A stretch of 12,654 nt of DNA from Pseudomonadota bacterium. GTDB lineage: Bacteria; Pseudomonadota; Alphaproteobacteria; Rhizobiales; Hyphomicrobiaceae. The notes below the pieces were generated by a model that did not search any database, was not told the origin of the DNA, and saw only the letters and a program-made list of their open reading frames with translations. This document shows positions 1 to 7,305 of this stretch, one piece after another (positions within the stretch are counted from its first letter, which is position 1; every line of letters begins with the position of its first letter). Made by a program: the position numbers and the translations under genes. Location of the stretch: assembly GCA_023430845.1 (NCBI GenBank), contig JAEYYJ010000200.1, positions 1 through 12,654 on the forward strand, written 5' to 3'.

Positions 1-324
1 CTTCTGCTCCGGCGTCCCAAATTTTTCGATCGTCAGCGCAAGCATGAGATGGGAGTTGAAGATGCCGGTGATCGACATCCACACCGACGAGATGCTCATC
101 ACGATCTTCGCATAGGTCGAGGCTGGAAGACCGAGACCGCCATACTCCGTGCTGATGGTCGCCCCAAACAAACCGAGATCTTTCATCTGCTCGACAATAT
201 GCTCGGGATAGCGATCGGCGTGATCGTACTCGCGCACGATCGGCCTCAGTTCGCGCTCCGTCCAGCGCTCGATCATGTCGATGAGTTGCGCATCCTCACC
301 TGTATTGCTCATTACGTCGCTCAT
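1..324 (-). CDS. Acyl-CoA dehydrogenase, N-terminal part (cut by window edge)
   Basis: This is the first 108 codons of a gene that runs off the left edge. The protein begins MSDVMSNTGEDAQ and contains WTERELRPIVREYDHADRYP followed by MKDLGLFGATISTEYGGLG. That is the characteristic N-terminal helical domain of acyl-CoA dehydrogenases, including the conserved 'GLFG..I..EYGGLGL' block. These FAD enzymes introduce an alpha-beta double bond into acyl-CoA and pass electrons to ETF in the cytoplasm. The ATG at 324-322 has an AAGGAAG Shine-Dalgarno-like stretch a few bases upstream; an in-frame ATG at 312-310 is a less likely start. The catalytic base and FAD-binding C-terminal part lie outside the window, so the substrate class cannot be assigned. 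The gene is divergent from the HMG-CoA-lyase-like gene, which hints at branched-chain or carboxylated acyl-CoA breakdown (inference). Confidence 0.88.
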   Translation of the reverse strand, partial: MSDVMSNTGEDAQLIDMIERWTERELRPIVREYDHADRYPEHIVEQMKDLGLFGATISTEYGGLGLPASTYAKIVMSISSVWMSITGIFNSHLMLALTIEKFGTPEQK

Positions 325-391
325 CTGACGCGCTTCCTTGCATTATTTGTTCGGACAACTTGACTAATAAGAGCACAATACTCCGATCTAG

Positions 392-401
392 TTCAATTGA
401 A
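392..401. promoter_or_regulatory. 10-bp palindrome TTCAATTGAA between divergent genes
   Basis: A perfect AT-rich palindrome lies in the 194-base gap between the acyl-CoA dehydrogenase gene and the HMG-CoA-lyase-like gene. Its place in a divergent promoter region would suit a regulator-binding site. No family-specific operator is recognised, and a 10-bp palindrome can occur by chance. The rest of the gap is AT-richer than the genes, as expected for promoters, but no convincing -35/-10 pair stands out. Confidence 0.25.
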
Positions 402-518
402 TACGTTTAAGTTGTCGTGATAAGTCATCAGGAGAGTGACAGGCTTGCTCTGAGAACATCCTGCACGCGCGCCTCGCACACCGACGAATAACGCGATCGC
501 ACATGGCGGGTGTCTGCT

Positions 519-1535
519 ATGGGACAGACGCCGTTCGGTATTGACCGCCTCCGAGAGAGGCTTGCGAGGAACCGACAGATGCTCGCTCTTCCATCAAGGA
601 TCACTGTCGTTGACGTCTCCGCGCGCGATGGTCTGCAAAGCTTTCACCGATGGGTGGATACGGACGTCAAGGTGAAGATGGTGGACCGACTTTCGGATGC
701 AGGCTTTCCGGTCATCGAGGTCACGAACTTTGCCCATCCGCGGGTCATCCCTCATCTCAGGGATGCGGAAGAGGTCATGGCGCGCATCACCCGCCGCCCC
801 GGCGTCGTCTATCGTGCTCAAGCCCCCAATGCGCGAGGCGCCGAACGCGCTGTTGCGGCCAAGGCGGGCGAGATTCTCGGACTGATCACCGTCAGCGAGG
901 CCTACAATCTCAAGAACCAGAACATGACGCTCGAGAGTGGCGTCGAAGCGGCCATCACCACGTTCCGCATCGCGGATGCGGCAAGCATCCCTTTCGTGAT
1001 GGCAGTCGGGATGGCGCTCTGGTGTCCATACGAGGGGCGCATTCCCGAGGATCGGGTCATCTCCATTCTCGACAAGCTGCGCAATGGCGGCATCAAGAGA
1101 TACTACCTTGCCGGCTCACTCGGCATGGAGGATCCGCGTCACGTCAACGGGCTGATCCGAATGGCCCTCGATCGCTTTCCCGATATCGAGGTGGGCTTTC
1201 ACGTCCACAATCTGGCGGGATGCGGAACCGCGAACATACTCGCTGCGCTGGATGCCGGCGCAAGCTTCATCGAGGGCAGCATTTGCGGCATCGGCGGCGG
1301 CATCATGACGCCGACGACGATGGGATCTGTCGGCAACTTGCCCACCGAAGACATTGTCCACCTGCTCAATGAAATGGGGATAGAGACGGGCATTACCACA
1401 AGCGCGGCGGTCGCGGCGGCGCGGGACGTGGCGGCGTTGCTCGACATCAAGCCGCAAAGCTATGTGACAGCGGCCGGAACGCGCGCCGATGTGCTGACTG
1501 AAGCCAAATCGCACGCCCGCGCCCATCCCGTGTAG
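519..1535 (+). CDS. HMG-CoA lyase-like (pyruvate carboxyltransferase domain) protein
   Basis: This is a DRE-TIM-type (HMGL-like) barrel protein of about 338 residues. Family features visible are ITVVDVSARDGLQ (the Arg-Asp metal and substrate strand), IEVTNFAHPRVIPHL, CPYEGRIP, the FHVHN histidine pair and GSVGNLPTEDIVHLL near the end. HMG-CoA lyases cleave 3-hydroxy-3-methylglutaryl-CoA to acetyl-CoA and acetoacetate. Here the canonical GGCPYA loop with the catalytic cysteine reads CGIGGGIMTPTT, and the usual LGDT motif reads LAGS, so a different aldolase or lyase substrate is possible. Start choice is open. GTG 510, ATG 519 and ATG 579 are all in frame; 579 has the best Shine-Dalgarno (GAGGA at 566-570) and the usual family N-terminus, but codons 519-578 also look coding. 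The gene is divergent from an acyl-CoA dehydrogenase and converges on ybdK, with 23 bases between the stops. Confidence 0.85.
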   Translation: MGQTPFGIDRLRERLARNRQMLALPSRITVVDVSARDGLQSFHRWVDTDVKVKMVDRLSDAGFPVIEVTNFAHPRVIPHLRDAEEVMARITRRPGVVYRAQAPNARGAERAVAAKAGEILGLITVSEAYNLKNQNMTLESGVEAAITTFRIADAASIPFVMAVGMALWCPYEGRIPEDRVISILDKLRNGGIKRYYLAGSLGMEDPRHVNGLIRMALDRFPDIEVGFHVHNLAGCGTANILAALDAGASFIEGSICGIGGGIMTPTTMGSVGNLPTEDIVHLLNEMGIETGITTSAAVAAARDVAALLDIKPQSYVTAAGTRADVLTEAKSHARAHPV

Positions 1536-1558
1536 GGTGTGAGCACAGAGCCGCGTAC

Positions 1559-2752
1559 TCAACTCCGTATGCGATGCTCCAGGGTGACTTGCGCAATCCA
1601 ACCGACCACTGCATCGAGCGCTTGGCTGTCTCCGTCGGGCAAGCAAGCGGCGAACGCTGCAAGCTGCGCATCAGCCGAAGTGCCATGGGTGATAATCCGT
1701 CGGCAATCCGCCGCAGCCGCGCAGTCCAGAGCCTCTGCATCCTCTGCTGTCATCTCGAGCACTTGCTCGAGATAGTCGGCCACTGTGATGCTTCCCTGCT
1801 CGGTGAGGAACGTTCCGTGTATCCCATATCTCTGGGCGCACCACTTGTTCTCGGCCGCGAATGCGCGTTGCCTCGTGCCACCCTCTGCATTGACTGCGGG
1901 ATTTCGATATAGATGCCGAACGAGCACGCGGTAGAGCGCGGCAATGGCAATCGCATCTTCAAGACGCGTGCAGCAGTCCGTCGCCCTGAGCTCGAGTGTC
2001 GGGTACGTCGATGAAGGTCTCAGCATCCACCAGATGAAGCTCGAGTCGTCTATGATGCCGGATTTAACGAGCGTATCCACGTACGCGTCATAGTCTGCGG
2101 TGGTTCGGAACGGCTCGGGCAGACCGGTTCGCGGAAGCTCATCGTAGGCCGCCAATCGATAGCTCCGGAGTCCGGTCTCTCGCGACGTCCAGAACGGTGA
2201 CGACGTAGACAGTGCGATGAACAGCGGAAGGTAAGGCACAAGGCGATACATGACGTCGACCCGGCGGTCGGGATCCGGCAGCGCCACGTGGACATGCATC
2301 CCGCAAAGCAGGTCGCGCTGCCCCAGCATGCGCAAATCGTCCATGGCACGATGATAGCGATCCTTGTCAGTCTGCTGCGATCGCCGCCATTCGGCCGTTG
2401 GGTGTGTGCCCGACGCCAGTAACGAAAAGCCGTGCTCTCCGGCAATATGCGCCAAGCTTCCGCGTATGAACTCCAGCTCTGCGCGAGCAGCCTCCATGCT
2501 GGCGTGCGGACGCGTGACCGCTTCCGCCTGAGCCTGGAGAAATTCCCGCTCTACACGCCCATTCGTTGCGGCATTGGCTTCTTTGAAAAGGGCCTCGGGC
2601 GTCTTGGTCGCGACCTTGTTTGTCGCCAGATCGTGGAGAAAATACTCCTCTTCGATACCGAGCGTAAACTGCTCGGCGTCCTCGTTTCCCAAACGCAGCT
2701 TCCGTAGTGCCAAATCCCTGAAATGAGCCGCATCCTGCTTGATGGTCGTCAT
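1559..2752 (-). CDS. ybdK: Carboxylate-amine ligase, glutamate-cysteine ligase family 2 (YbdK type)
   Basis: The 397-residue protein has the hallmarks of the GCS2/YbdK family: LGIEEEY at residues 31-37, ASGTHP near 113-118, CGMHVHV at 150-156 and TLELRATDCCT in the later half. These enzymes have the glutamine-synthetase-like fold and make gamma-glutamyl bonds using ATP; E. coli YbdK has weak glutamate-cysteine ligase activity, and the physiological substrate is often unknown. The length is slightly above the roughly 370 residues of E. coli YbdK, the extra part being a charged N-terminal stretch. The start at 2752-2750 is the only good ATG before the IEEEY motif. The gene stands alone on the minus strand and is preceded by an EcfG-like promoter (near match) about 60 bases upstream, which would make it a stress-induced enzyme (inference). 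It is cytoplasmic, with no signal peptide. Confidence 0.9.
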   Translation of the reverse strand: MTTIKQDAAHFRDLALRKLRLGNEDAEQFTLGIEEEYFLHDLATNKVATKTPEALFKEANAATNGRVEREFLQAQAEAVTRPHASMEAARAELEFIRGSLAHIAGEHGFSLLASGTHPTAEWRRSQQTDKDRYHRAMDDLRMLGQRDLLCGMHVHVALPDPDRRVDVMYRLVPYLPLFIALSTSSPFWTSRETGLRSYRLAAYDELPRTGLPEPFRTTADYDAYVDTLVKSGIIDDSSFIWWMLRPSSTYPTLELRATDCCTRLEDAIAIAALYRVLVRHLYRNPAVNAEGGTRQRAFAAENKWCAQRYGIHGTFLTEQGSITVADYLEQVLEMTAEDAEALDCAAAADCRRIITHGTSADAQLAAFAACLPDGDSQALDAVVGWIAQVTLEHRIRS

Positions 2753-2812
2753 CTCAAATGGTCTGCCTCGCCTGAATGTTGCTTGCTCGGTTCACGCCTC
2801 GCGCCATCATAT

Positions 2813-2838
2813 AACCGCGGACACTGAAGACCTGTTCC
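2813..2838 (-). promoter_or_regulatory. Near-match EcfG-type promoter for ybdK
   Basis: Read on the minus strand, GGAAC (2838-2834) is followed after 17 bases by GGTT (2816-2813). The EcfG/RpoE2/SigT consensus is GGAAC-N16/17-CGTT, so one of nine core positions differs. Transcription would start near 2805, giving a leader of about 50 bases before the ybdK ATG at 2752, which is a sensible geometry. Confidence 0.5.
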
Positions 2839-2862
2839 CGGAGATAGCCTGAAGATCATGGA

Positions 2863-2885
2863 AACTCTGCAGGAACTTCAGAGTT
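2863..2885. other. 7-bp inverted repeat before the small membrane-protein gene
   Basis: AACTCTG (2863-2869) and CAGAGTT (2879-2885) form a perfect 7-bp stem with a 9-base loop. There is no T-tract on either side. It lies 30 bases upstream of the small ORF at 2916 and could be an operator or a leader hairpin. The evidence is only the symmetry. Confidence 0.25.
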
Positions 2886-2915
2886 ATTCGAGACGACCCT
2901 ATCGAGGAGAGTGAC

Positions 2916-3044
2916 ATGGCGACGGACTACGAACGACCTCCGGCAGCTCGCACACCGCTCTATAATCCGAGCCCAGCAGGCTGGTTCATCGGCGTTGCGG
3001 TCTGGTTGGCGATTATCTGGATTGGTTATGTCACACTGACTTGA
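2916..3044 (+). CDS. Small single-TM membrane protein (42 aa), hypothetical
   Basis: This short gene starts at ATG 2916 and ends with TGA 3042-3044. It is preceded by a good Shine-Dalgarno, GAGGAG at about 2904-2909, seven bases before the ATG. The product has a polar, proline-rich N-terminus (MATDYERPPAARTPLYNPSP) followed by one hydrophobic segment from about residue 21 to 39 (AGWFIGVAVWLAIIWIGYV). Such tiny single-span proteins are common in alphaproteobacteria, but I do not recognise a named family. It sits between ybdK (divergent) and the general-stress protein (same strand, 164 bases downstream), inside a group of EcfG-like promoters. It may therefore be a small stress-related inner-membrane protein (inference). 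The composition change from soluble to strongly hydrophobic, plus the ribosome-binding site, argue that it is real. Confidence 0.65.
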   Translation: MATDYERPPAARTPLYNPSPAGWFIGVAVWLAIIWIGYVTLT

Positions 3045-3113
3045 GCGGATCGATCCTGTCGATGGAGATGTCACTCTCCGAACGCTGCTCCATTCCCGGA
3101 CTACTGATAGCGT

Positions 3114-3138
3114 AACAAACTGAGAGCCCACCCGTTCC
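3114..3138 (-). promoter_or_regulatory. Weak backward-facing EcfG-like promoter
   Basis: On the minus strand GGAAC (3138-3134) is followed after 16 bases by TGTT (3117-3114). It is arranged back to back with the forward promoter, the two -35 boxes forming the palindrome GTTCCACGTGTGGAAC (3134-3149). A transcript from here would run antisense across the small membrane-protein gene toward ybdK. No minus-strand gene begins nearby, so this may simply be a by-product of the palindrome. Confidence 0.25.
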
Positions 3139-3144
3139 ACGTGT

Positions 3145-3170
3145 GGAACATCTATTCACGTCGGCACGTT
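3145..3170 (+). promoter_or_regulatory. EcfG-type general-stress promoter (exact consensus)
   Basis: GGAAC (3145-3149), 17 bases, then CGTT (3167-3170) is a full match to the EcfG (RpoE2/SigT) consensus GGAAC-N16/17-CGTT. Transcription would start near 3177, and the Shine-Dalgarno AAAGGAG (3193-3199) and ATG 3209 follow at normal distance. The downstream product belongs to a general-stress protein family, which supports the call. The -35 box is the right half of a 16-bp palindrome (3134-3149). Confidence 0.75.
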
Positions 3171-3192
3171 CCTGCTGAGAATCGATGCTGCC

Positions 3193-3199
3193 AAAGGAG
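3193..3199 (+). promoter_or_regulatory. Shine-Dalgarno that fixes the start at 3209
   Basis: AAAGGAG lies nine bases before ATG 3209. The upstream in-frame ATG at 3185 lies only a few bases from the predicted transcription start and has no such site, so translation should begin at 3209. Confidence 0.7.
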
Positions 3200-3208
3200 C
3201 AGTGCGTC

Positions 3209-3691
3209 ATGGACACCCGACATCATCTTCAAGAAATCGCCAGTGCGTTCAGGAATGCGATGCTGGTCACGCGCGGGTTGGACGGGAGTTTGCACGCGAG
3301 GCCGATGGCTCTAGCGGAGATGGAGTCGGATGCCGATGCCATCTTCTCGACAAGTCTGGATTCGCCGAAGATCCAGGAAATAGAGCTCAACCCCGAGGTG
3401 CTCGTCACCTTCCAAAGTCGTTCGGAATTCGCATCCATCCACGGAACCGCGTCCATCATCCGTGATCGATCTGAGATTGACCGGCTTTGGTCGGAAAGCT
3501 GGCGGATCTGGTTCCCGAAAGGGAAAGACGACCCCAATCTCTGCCTTTTAAAAGTATCTGCCGACCGAGGCGAATACTGGGATACGAGCGGCCTAGAAGG
3601 CATCAAGTTCGCGATTGAGAGCGTCAAGGCGCGACTTGCAGGCCGGAGCGCAGAGAAGAGCGAGATGCAGAACGCCAAGGTAGAACTCTAG
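3209..3691 (+). CDS. Pyridoxamine 5'-phosphate oxidase-like general stress protein
   Basis: The 160-residue protein has the split-barrel FMN-binding fold of the general stress protein 26 group. The early pattern AMLVTRGLDGSLHARPMAL (about residues 17-35), the strand with IFSTSLDSPKIQEIELNPEVLVTF and the later FASIHGTASIIRD and DLCLLK-like segment are typical of this group. Members bind flavin (FMN or FAD) in the cytoplasm and are linked to oxidative or general stress; the catalytic activity of most is unknown. It is not the biosynthetic PdxH. The start at ATG 3209 is chosen for its AAAGGAG site. The gene has its own EcfG-type promoter. It converges on opgH with a 91-base gap that shows no clear terminator. 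The C-terminal 20 residues are charged and probably disordered. Confidence 0.88.
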   Translation: MDTRHHLQEIASAFRNAMLVTRGLDGSLHARPMALAEMESDADAIFSTSLDSPKIQEIELNPEVLVTFQSRSEFASIHGTASIIRDRSEIDRLWSESWRIWFPKGKDDPNLCLLKVSADRGEYWDTSGLEGIKFAIESVKARLAGRSAEKSEMQNAKVEL

Positions 3692-3782
3692 GCAACCGTG
3701 TCAACTTAGGGCGGCTCGACGGAAGGCCTCAAAAAGAAGCTCGATGAACGAGGAATTTCAGTGGGGATCGCCATCCTCACCA

Positions 3783-5642
3783 TCACCCCCCTGCTTCGGT
3801 GGTATTTGCTGAATGATCGCCGAGAGTTTCGCGTGATGTCACTCCGAGCGGGTGTGACGTCAACCAGGTAACGATGGGCGACAGCAGGAGCCCCAGCACA
3901 ACCGGCAGCAACCAAAGCAGCGCATGCCAGGCAATGGACGCCGCCGCGATCGAGAATATCGCTCCAATGATAATGTGCGCGAGATGGAAGCGGACAGCGT
4001 CAGCAAGATGAATGACCGCGCCGGTTCGCAGCTGCGGTTTCCAGCCCGCATCTTGCCGCAACAATATCTGGATCAATGCGCGCACATGGTTGAGCATCGT
4101 GACCGGCGCAAGAAGTACGCTGTGGACGAGTTCGATAAACCAAAGACCGATAAGCCGCCCCGTAGAGAGCATAGCTCGAGGCTCGCGCAGCGCTTGACCC
4201 AACGCATATCCAAGACCGAGCAGCTTAGGAAGAAAGACCACCATCATGGTCGCGACGAGGAGGTCGAGAGCGGCAGCGGGATCATAGATCGGCCAATCCG
4301 GAAAGAGCGACCGCGTGCTGCCGAAATAGCTGACAACGCGTTGTTGTTCGATCCATGTCAGCCATAGTCCGACGATCATCACCAGAAGCCACAGCGCCGA
4401 TGACACGTAGCTCGCGATGCCCATGCCGAGATGAACCCGGCTGACCGGCGTAAGCCCGCTTGCACCGAGAATGCGGGCGTGTTGCAGATTCCCCTGCATC
4501 CATCGGCGATCGCGCACGGCCATTTCCACGAATGTCGGCGGGCATTGCTCGTATGTGCCTTCCAGGCTCGTGATCAGCGCAACGCGCCAGCCTGCCCGCC
4601 GTAGCAATGCTGCTTCGACGAAATCATGGCTCTGAATGTGCCCACCCCAGGGCGCATCGCCCGTCAGGCTCGGAAGACCAGCGCTTTCCGCAAATGCGCG
4701 CGTACGAATGATCGCGTTGTGCCCCCAATAGTTCCCCGAAGCTCCCTGCCACGCCGCTAGTCCTGCTGCGCTCAGCGGTCCGAAGACGTTGTTTGCGAAA
4801 GCCTGAATGTGCGAAAATGCCGTCTCGCCTTTGGCAAGGCGCGGCACGGTCTGAATCAGCGCGGCGTCGGAATGCGCCTCCATGGTAGCAACGAGGCGCA
4901 AGAGCGTATCGGCCGTCATGACGCTGTCTGCATCGAATACGATGAAGTAGTCGAACGCTCCGCCCTGCGTGCGGACCCAGTCAGCAATGTTTCCCGCCTT
5001 CTTGCCGACGTTCCGGGATCTGTTGCGATAGGCGAAAGTGATGCGGTCACCAATCTCATCCGCGAGCGCCGAGAACGTCTTTCGCTCGATTGCCCTGTCC
5101 TCATCGGTCTGGCTGTCGCTGACGACGAACACCGCGAATGCATCGAGCGCGCGCAGATCATCCAGCTCGCCGACGAGATGGCGGATGTAATCCGCAATCG
5201 TTTCAGGGTCTTCGTGATAGACGGGAAACAAGAGGGCCGTGCGCACGCCTACTGGAACCGCGGAAGGTGCGGGTTCGATCGAATTGCCTTCCGTACCGGC
5301 AAAGAGAGCGCACGCGCCAATCGCCGCGTTCGTGGCTCCAAGGGCTATCCAGAAAAACGACAACGTCGAAATGGCCAGAAAGAGATAGTGGAGCGGCGTA
5401 CCACCGTTCTGCAGGGCGAGCGCCTTATACAGACCGACGGAAAAGGCGACGCTCGCGCCGACCGTGACGATCAGAAGCACAAGACCTACGAGGCGTGACA
5501 GTGCCGGATCACGAGCAGCCTGACGCGTGTCCGTCGACGCGCGCGGATCGGACCACAGATCCTGCGGTTCCATGACCGATGGCTGCGCCTTGATTGGCGG
5601 CCGTGAAAGCCACCTGTCCCGACGGCGAACGCGTGGCGTCAT
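3783..5642 (-). CDS. opgH: Glucans biosynthesis glucosyltransferase OpgH (MdoH)
   Basis: This is an inner-membrane GT2-family glucosyltransferase that polymerises the beta-glucan backbone of osmoregulated periplasmic glucans from UDP-glucose and exports it. Two TM segments (about residues 48-70 and 83-112) precede the cytoplasmic catalytic domain, which shows FPVYHED (139-145), VVSDS (173-177), the metal-binding FDADS (236-240), the acidic SHDFVE (338-343) and RDRRWMQGN (377-385, the Q/RxxRW acceptor-site motif). Several further TM segments follow (about 408-430, 460-482, 497-520 and 550-600). At 619 residues it is much shorter than E. coli MdoH (847), mainly for lack of long terminal extensions; short versions are usual in alphaproteobacteria. 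The start codon overlaps the opgG stop (ATGA at 5639-5642), so translation is coupled to opgG. M24 is a possible alternative start. Confidence 0.95.
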   Translation of the reverse strand: MTPRVRRRDRWLSRPPIKAQPSVMEPQDLWSDPRASTDTRQAARDPALSRLVGLVLLIVTVGASVAFSVGLYKALALQNGGTPLHYLFLAISTLSFFWIALGATNAAIGACALFAGTEGNSIEPAPSAVPVGVRTALLFPVYHEDPETIADYIRHLVGELDDLRALDAFAVFVVSDSQTDEDRAIERKTFSALADEIGDRITFAYRNRSRNVGKKAGNIADWVRTQGGAFDYFIVFDADSVMTADTLLRLVATMEAHSDAALIQTVPRLAKGETAFSHIQAFANNVFGPLSAAGLAAWQGASGNYWGHNAIIRTRAFAESAGLPSLTGDAPWGGHIQSHDFVEAALLRRAGWRVALITSLEGTYEQCPPTFVEMAVRDRRWMQGNLQHARILGASGLTPVSRVHLGMGIASYVSSALWLLVMIVGLWLTWIEQQRVVSYFGSTRSLFPDWPIYDPAAALDLLVATMMVVFLPKLLGLGYALGQALREPRAMLSTGRLIGLWFIELVHSVLLAPVTMLNHVRALIQILLRQDAGWKPQLRTGAVIHLADAVRFHLAHIIIGAIFSIAAASIAWHALLWLLPVVLGLLLSPIVTWLTSHPLGVTSRETLGDHSANTTEAGG

Positions 5643-7273
5643 TTACCACCCGTCCAGCGATAGAGCCATGTCTCGGGAACTCGGCCGTCCCAATCCCCGA
5701 GGGTCACACGAAGCTCGGCGAGTTCCTTGCCCTTGGGATCGAAGACAAAGCTCACGCGGATACCGCCGGTCTCCGGATTTCGCTGCGTGACGAGGCTGCT
5801 GATCACACCTTCGGAGGCCCAAGCCTCGGCAGCGGGTGCCTCCTGCTTACCGAAAGGATCGCGGTCGAGATAGTCGACGACAACGAGGAAGCTACCTTCG
5901 GGCGCGCCGTGATAGGCGCGGCCAATGCGGGTATCCGACACCCACGGTCCCACGTATTGGGTCGGCGCCTCATCACGCCAGCGCAAGCGATAACGCAACT
6001 GATACTCGCGTCCTTTCTCGGGGCGCTCGTTTGGCCGCCAGAAGGCAACGATATTGTCGTGGATCTCTTCCTCGGTCGGGAGCTCGACCAGAAAGACACT
6101 GCCTGCGCCAACGTCCTTTGCGAACTCGACCCAAAGGCTGGGACGTCGCTCGTATCGCGCCTCCAGATCCTGATAGTCCGCGAAATTCCTGTTGCGCTGT
6201 ACGAGGCCGAAGCCGCGCGGACTATCGTCCGCGAATACGCTGACCTGAAGCTTTCGCGGATTGGCAAGCGGTCGCCAGATGCGCTCACCTTTACCGGTCA
6301 TAATCGCGAGACCATCGGAATCATGCACACGCGCGCGAAAATCCCGCACACGCACAGGATTGCCGGGCCCGACCAGGAACATGCTGGTGAGCGGTGCGAT
6401 ACCGACCTCGCTTAGTGCACTGCGCGGATAAAGAACCGCATCTACATCGACGATCGTCTCGGCACCGGGATGAACCGTGAAAGTGTAAGCGCCTGTCGTC
6501 GAGGGGCTATCGAGGAGCGCGTGAATGACAAAGTGTTTTGCCCGATCTGCAGGCTTCTCCAGCCAGAACTTTCGGAATGTCGGAAACTCCTCGCCCTTGT
6601 TGCTCGCGGTGCCGATGGCCAAGCCGCGTGCCGACAGCCCGTAAACATGACCTCGGCCAAGGGCGCGGAAATAGCTCGCGCCCTGAAACACGATAATCTC
6701 GTCCACCTTGTCGAGACCGTTGAGCGGCCCGCCAATGCGAAACCCGGACAGCGGCATCGGAGCCGCGCCGAACTTCTCGTTGGCGGACACATCGCGCTCG
6801 TCCAGGAAATCCGTTCCCATGAACTGGATCTGCCGGGCGCTGCCATCCTCGACAGCCACAAGCTCGATAGGTCGCTTGAAAAGCCAACCAAGCGGCAAAC
6901 CATGCACTTCGAATCCCGGCGGATCACGATGCCACAAAGCGCGTGATGGCTGGAAACGTAAGCGGCGATATTGATCGTACCCATCCGCAGACGACGTCTT
7001 GACTTCGTCAACCGGCTTGTACTGCCCAAAAGACAGCTCGCGCGCTTCCTTGCGAACGAGTTCCGATAGACTCGGTGCCGCCACGGGTGATGCGGATGCG
7101 GGCGCGGACTGCTCCGACTGAGCCACAACGATAGCCGCGCGTTCGCTCGCCGCTGCGGTCGTACCTGATCCGATGCATGTTATAAGACCGAACGTACTGA
7201 GGGCGATGCAATAGTTGAGCACCCAGCCTTCACACGTCCGCCGTAGCGTTCTGCGGAAATACGCAAAGTCCAT
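5639..7273 (-). CDS. opgG: Periplasmic glucan biosynthesis protein OpgG (MdoG)
   Basis: OpgG is the periplasmic partner of OpgH, needed to shape the glucan (branching or release). The 544-residue product starts with an export signal (FRRTLRRT, then a hydrophobic core about 17-35 and an AAAS cleavage region near 40-43). The mature MdoG domain begins near LSELVRKEARELSFGQYKP. Family signatures include FEVHGLPLGWLFKRPIELV, FGAAPMPLSGFRIGGPLN, FQGASYFRALGRGHVYGLSARGLAI and the late FWRPNERPEKGREYQLRYRL. E. coli MdoG is 511 residues. The frame stays open upstream to 7681, but the start is set at ATG 7273 because the signal peptide begins there, the upstream translation is not protein-like, GGGGTG precedes it, and an exact EcfG promoter (7330-7306) would begin transcription near 7299. 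It is the first gene of the opgGH operon. Confidence 0.93.
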   Translation of the reverse strand: MDFAYFRRTLRRTCEGWVLNYCIALSTFGLITCIGSGTTAAASERAAIVVAQSEQSAPASASPVAAPSLSELVRKEARELSFGQYKPVDEVKTSSADGYDQYRRLRFQPSRALWHRDPPGFEVHGLPLGWLFKRPIELVAVEDGSARQIQFMGTDFLDERDVSANEKFGAAPMPLSGFRIGGPLNGLDKVDEIIVFQGASYFRALGRGHVYGLSARGLAIGTASNKGEEFPTFRKFWLEKPADRAKHFVIHALLDSPSTTGAYTFTVHPGAETIVDVDAVLYPRSALSEVGIAPLTSMFLVGPGNPVRVRDFRARVHDSDGLAIMTGKGERIWRPLANPRKLQVSVFADDSPRGFGLVQRNRNFADYQDLEARYERRPSLWVEFAKDVGAGSVFLVELPTEEEIHDNIVAFWRPNERPEKGREYQLRYRLRWRDEAPTQYVGPWVSDTRIGRAYHGAPEGSFLVVVDYLDRDPFGKQEAPAAEAWASEGVISSLVTQRNPETGGIRVSFVFDPKGKELAELRVTLGDWDGRVPETWLYRWTGGK

Positions 7274-7305
7274 TCGCACCCCATTGCTTGCTCGCTCGGG
7301 AGTCG

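Noticed and set aside
650..1372. 240-residue plus-strand frame inside the HMGL-like gene
   Set aside because: Arg/His/Gly-rich shadow translation typical of an alternative frame in GC-rich DNA; the HMGL frame has clear family motifs.
2872..2897. GGAAC followed after 17 bases by CGAC as an EcfG promoter for the small ORF
   Set aside because: The -10 element lacks the TT, and the site would place the transcription start at or inside the Shine-Dalgarno of the ORF at 2916.
3706..3860. Protein-like plus-strand stretch (STEGLKKKLDERGISVGIAI) after the stress-protein gene
   Set aside because: No start codon or ribosome-binding site, and it runs into the antisense of the opgH 3' end; probably chance.
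4809..5498. 229-residue plus-strand frame opposite opgH
   Set aside because: Antisense shadow of the conserved opgH catalytic domain, with no ribosome-binding site or recognisable domain.
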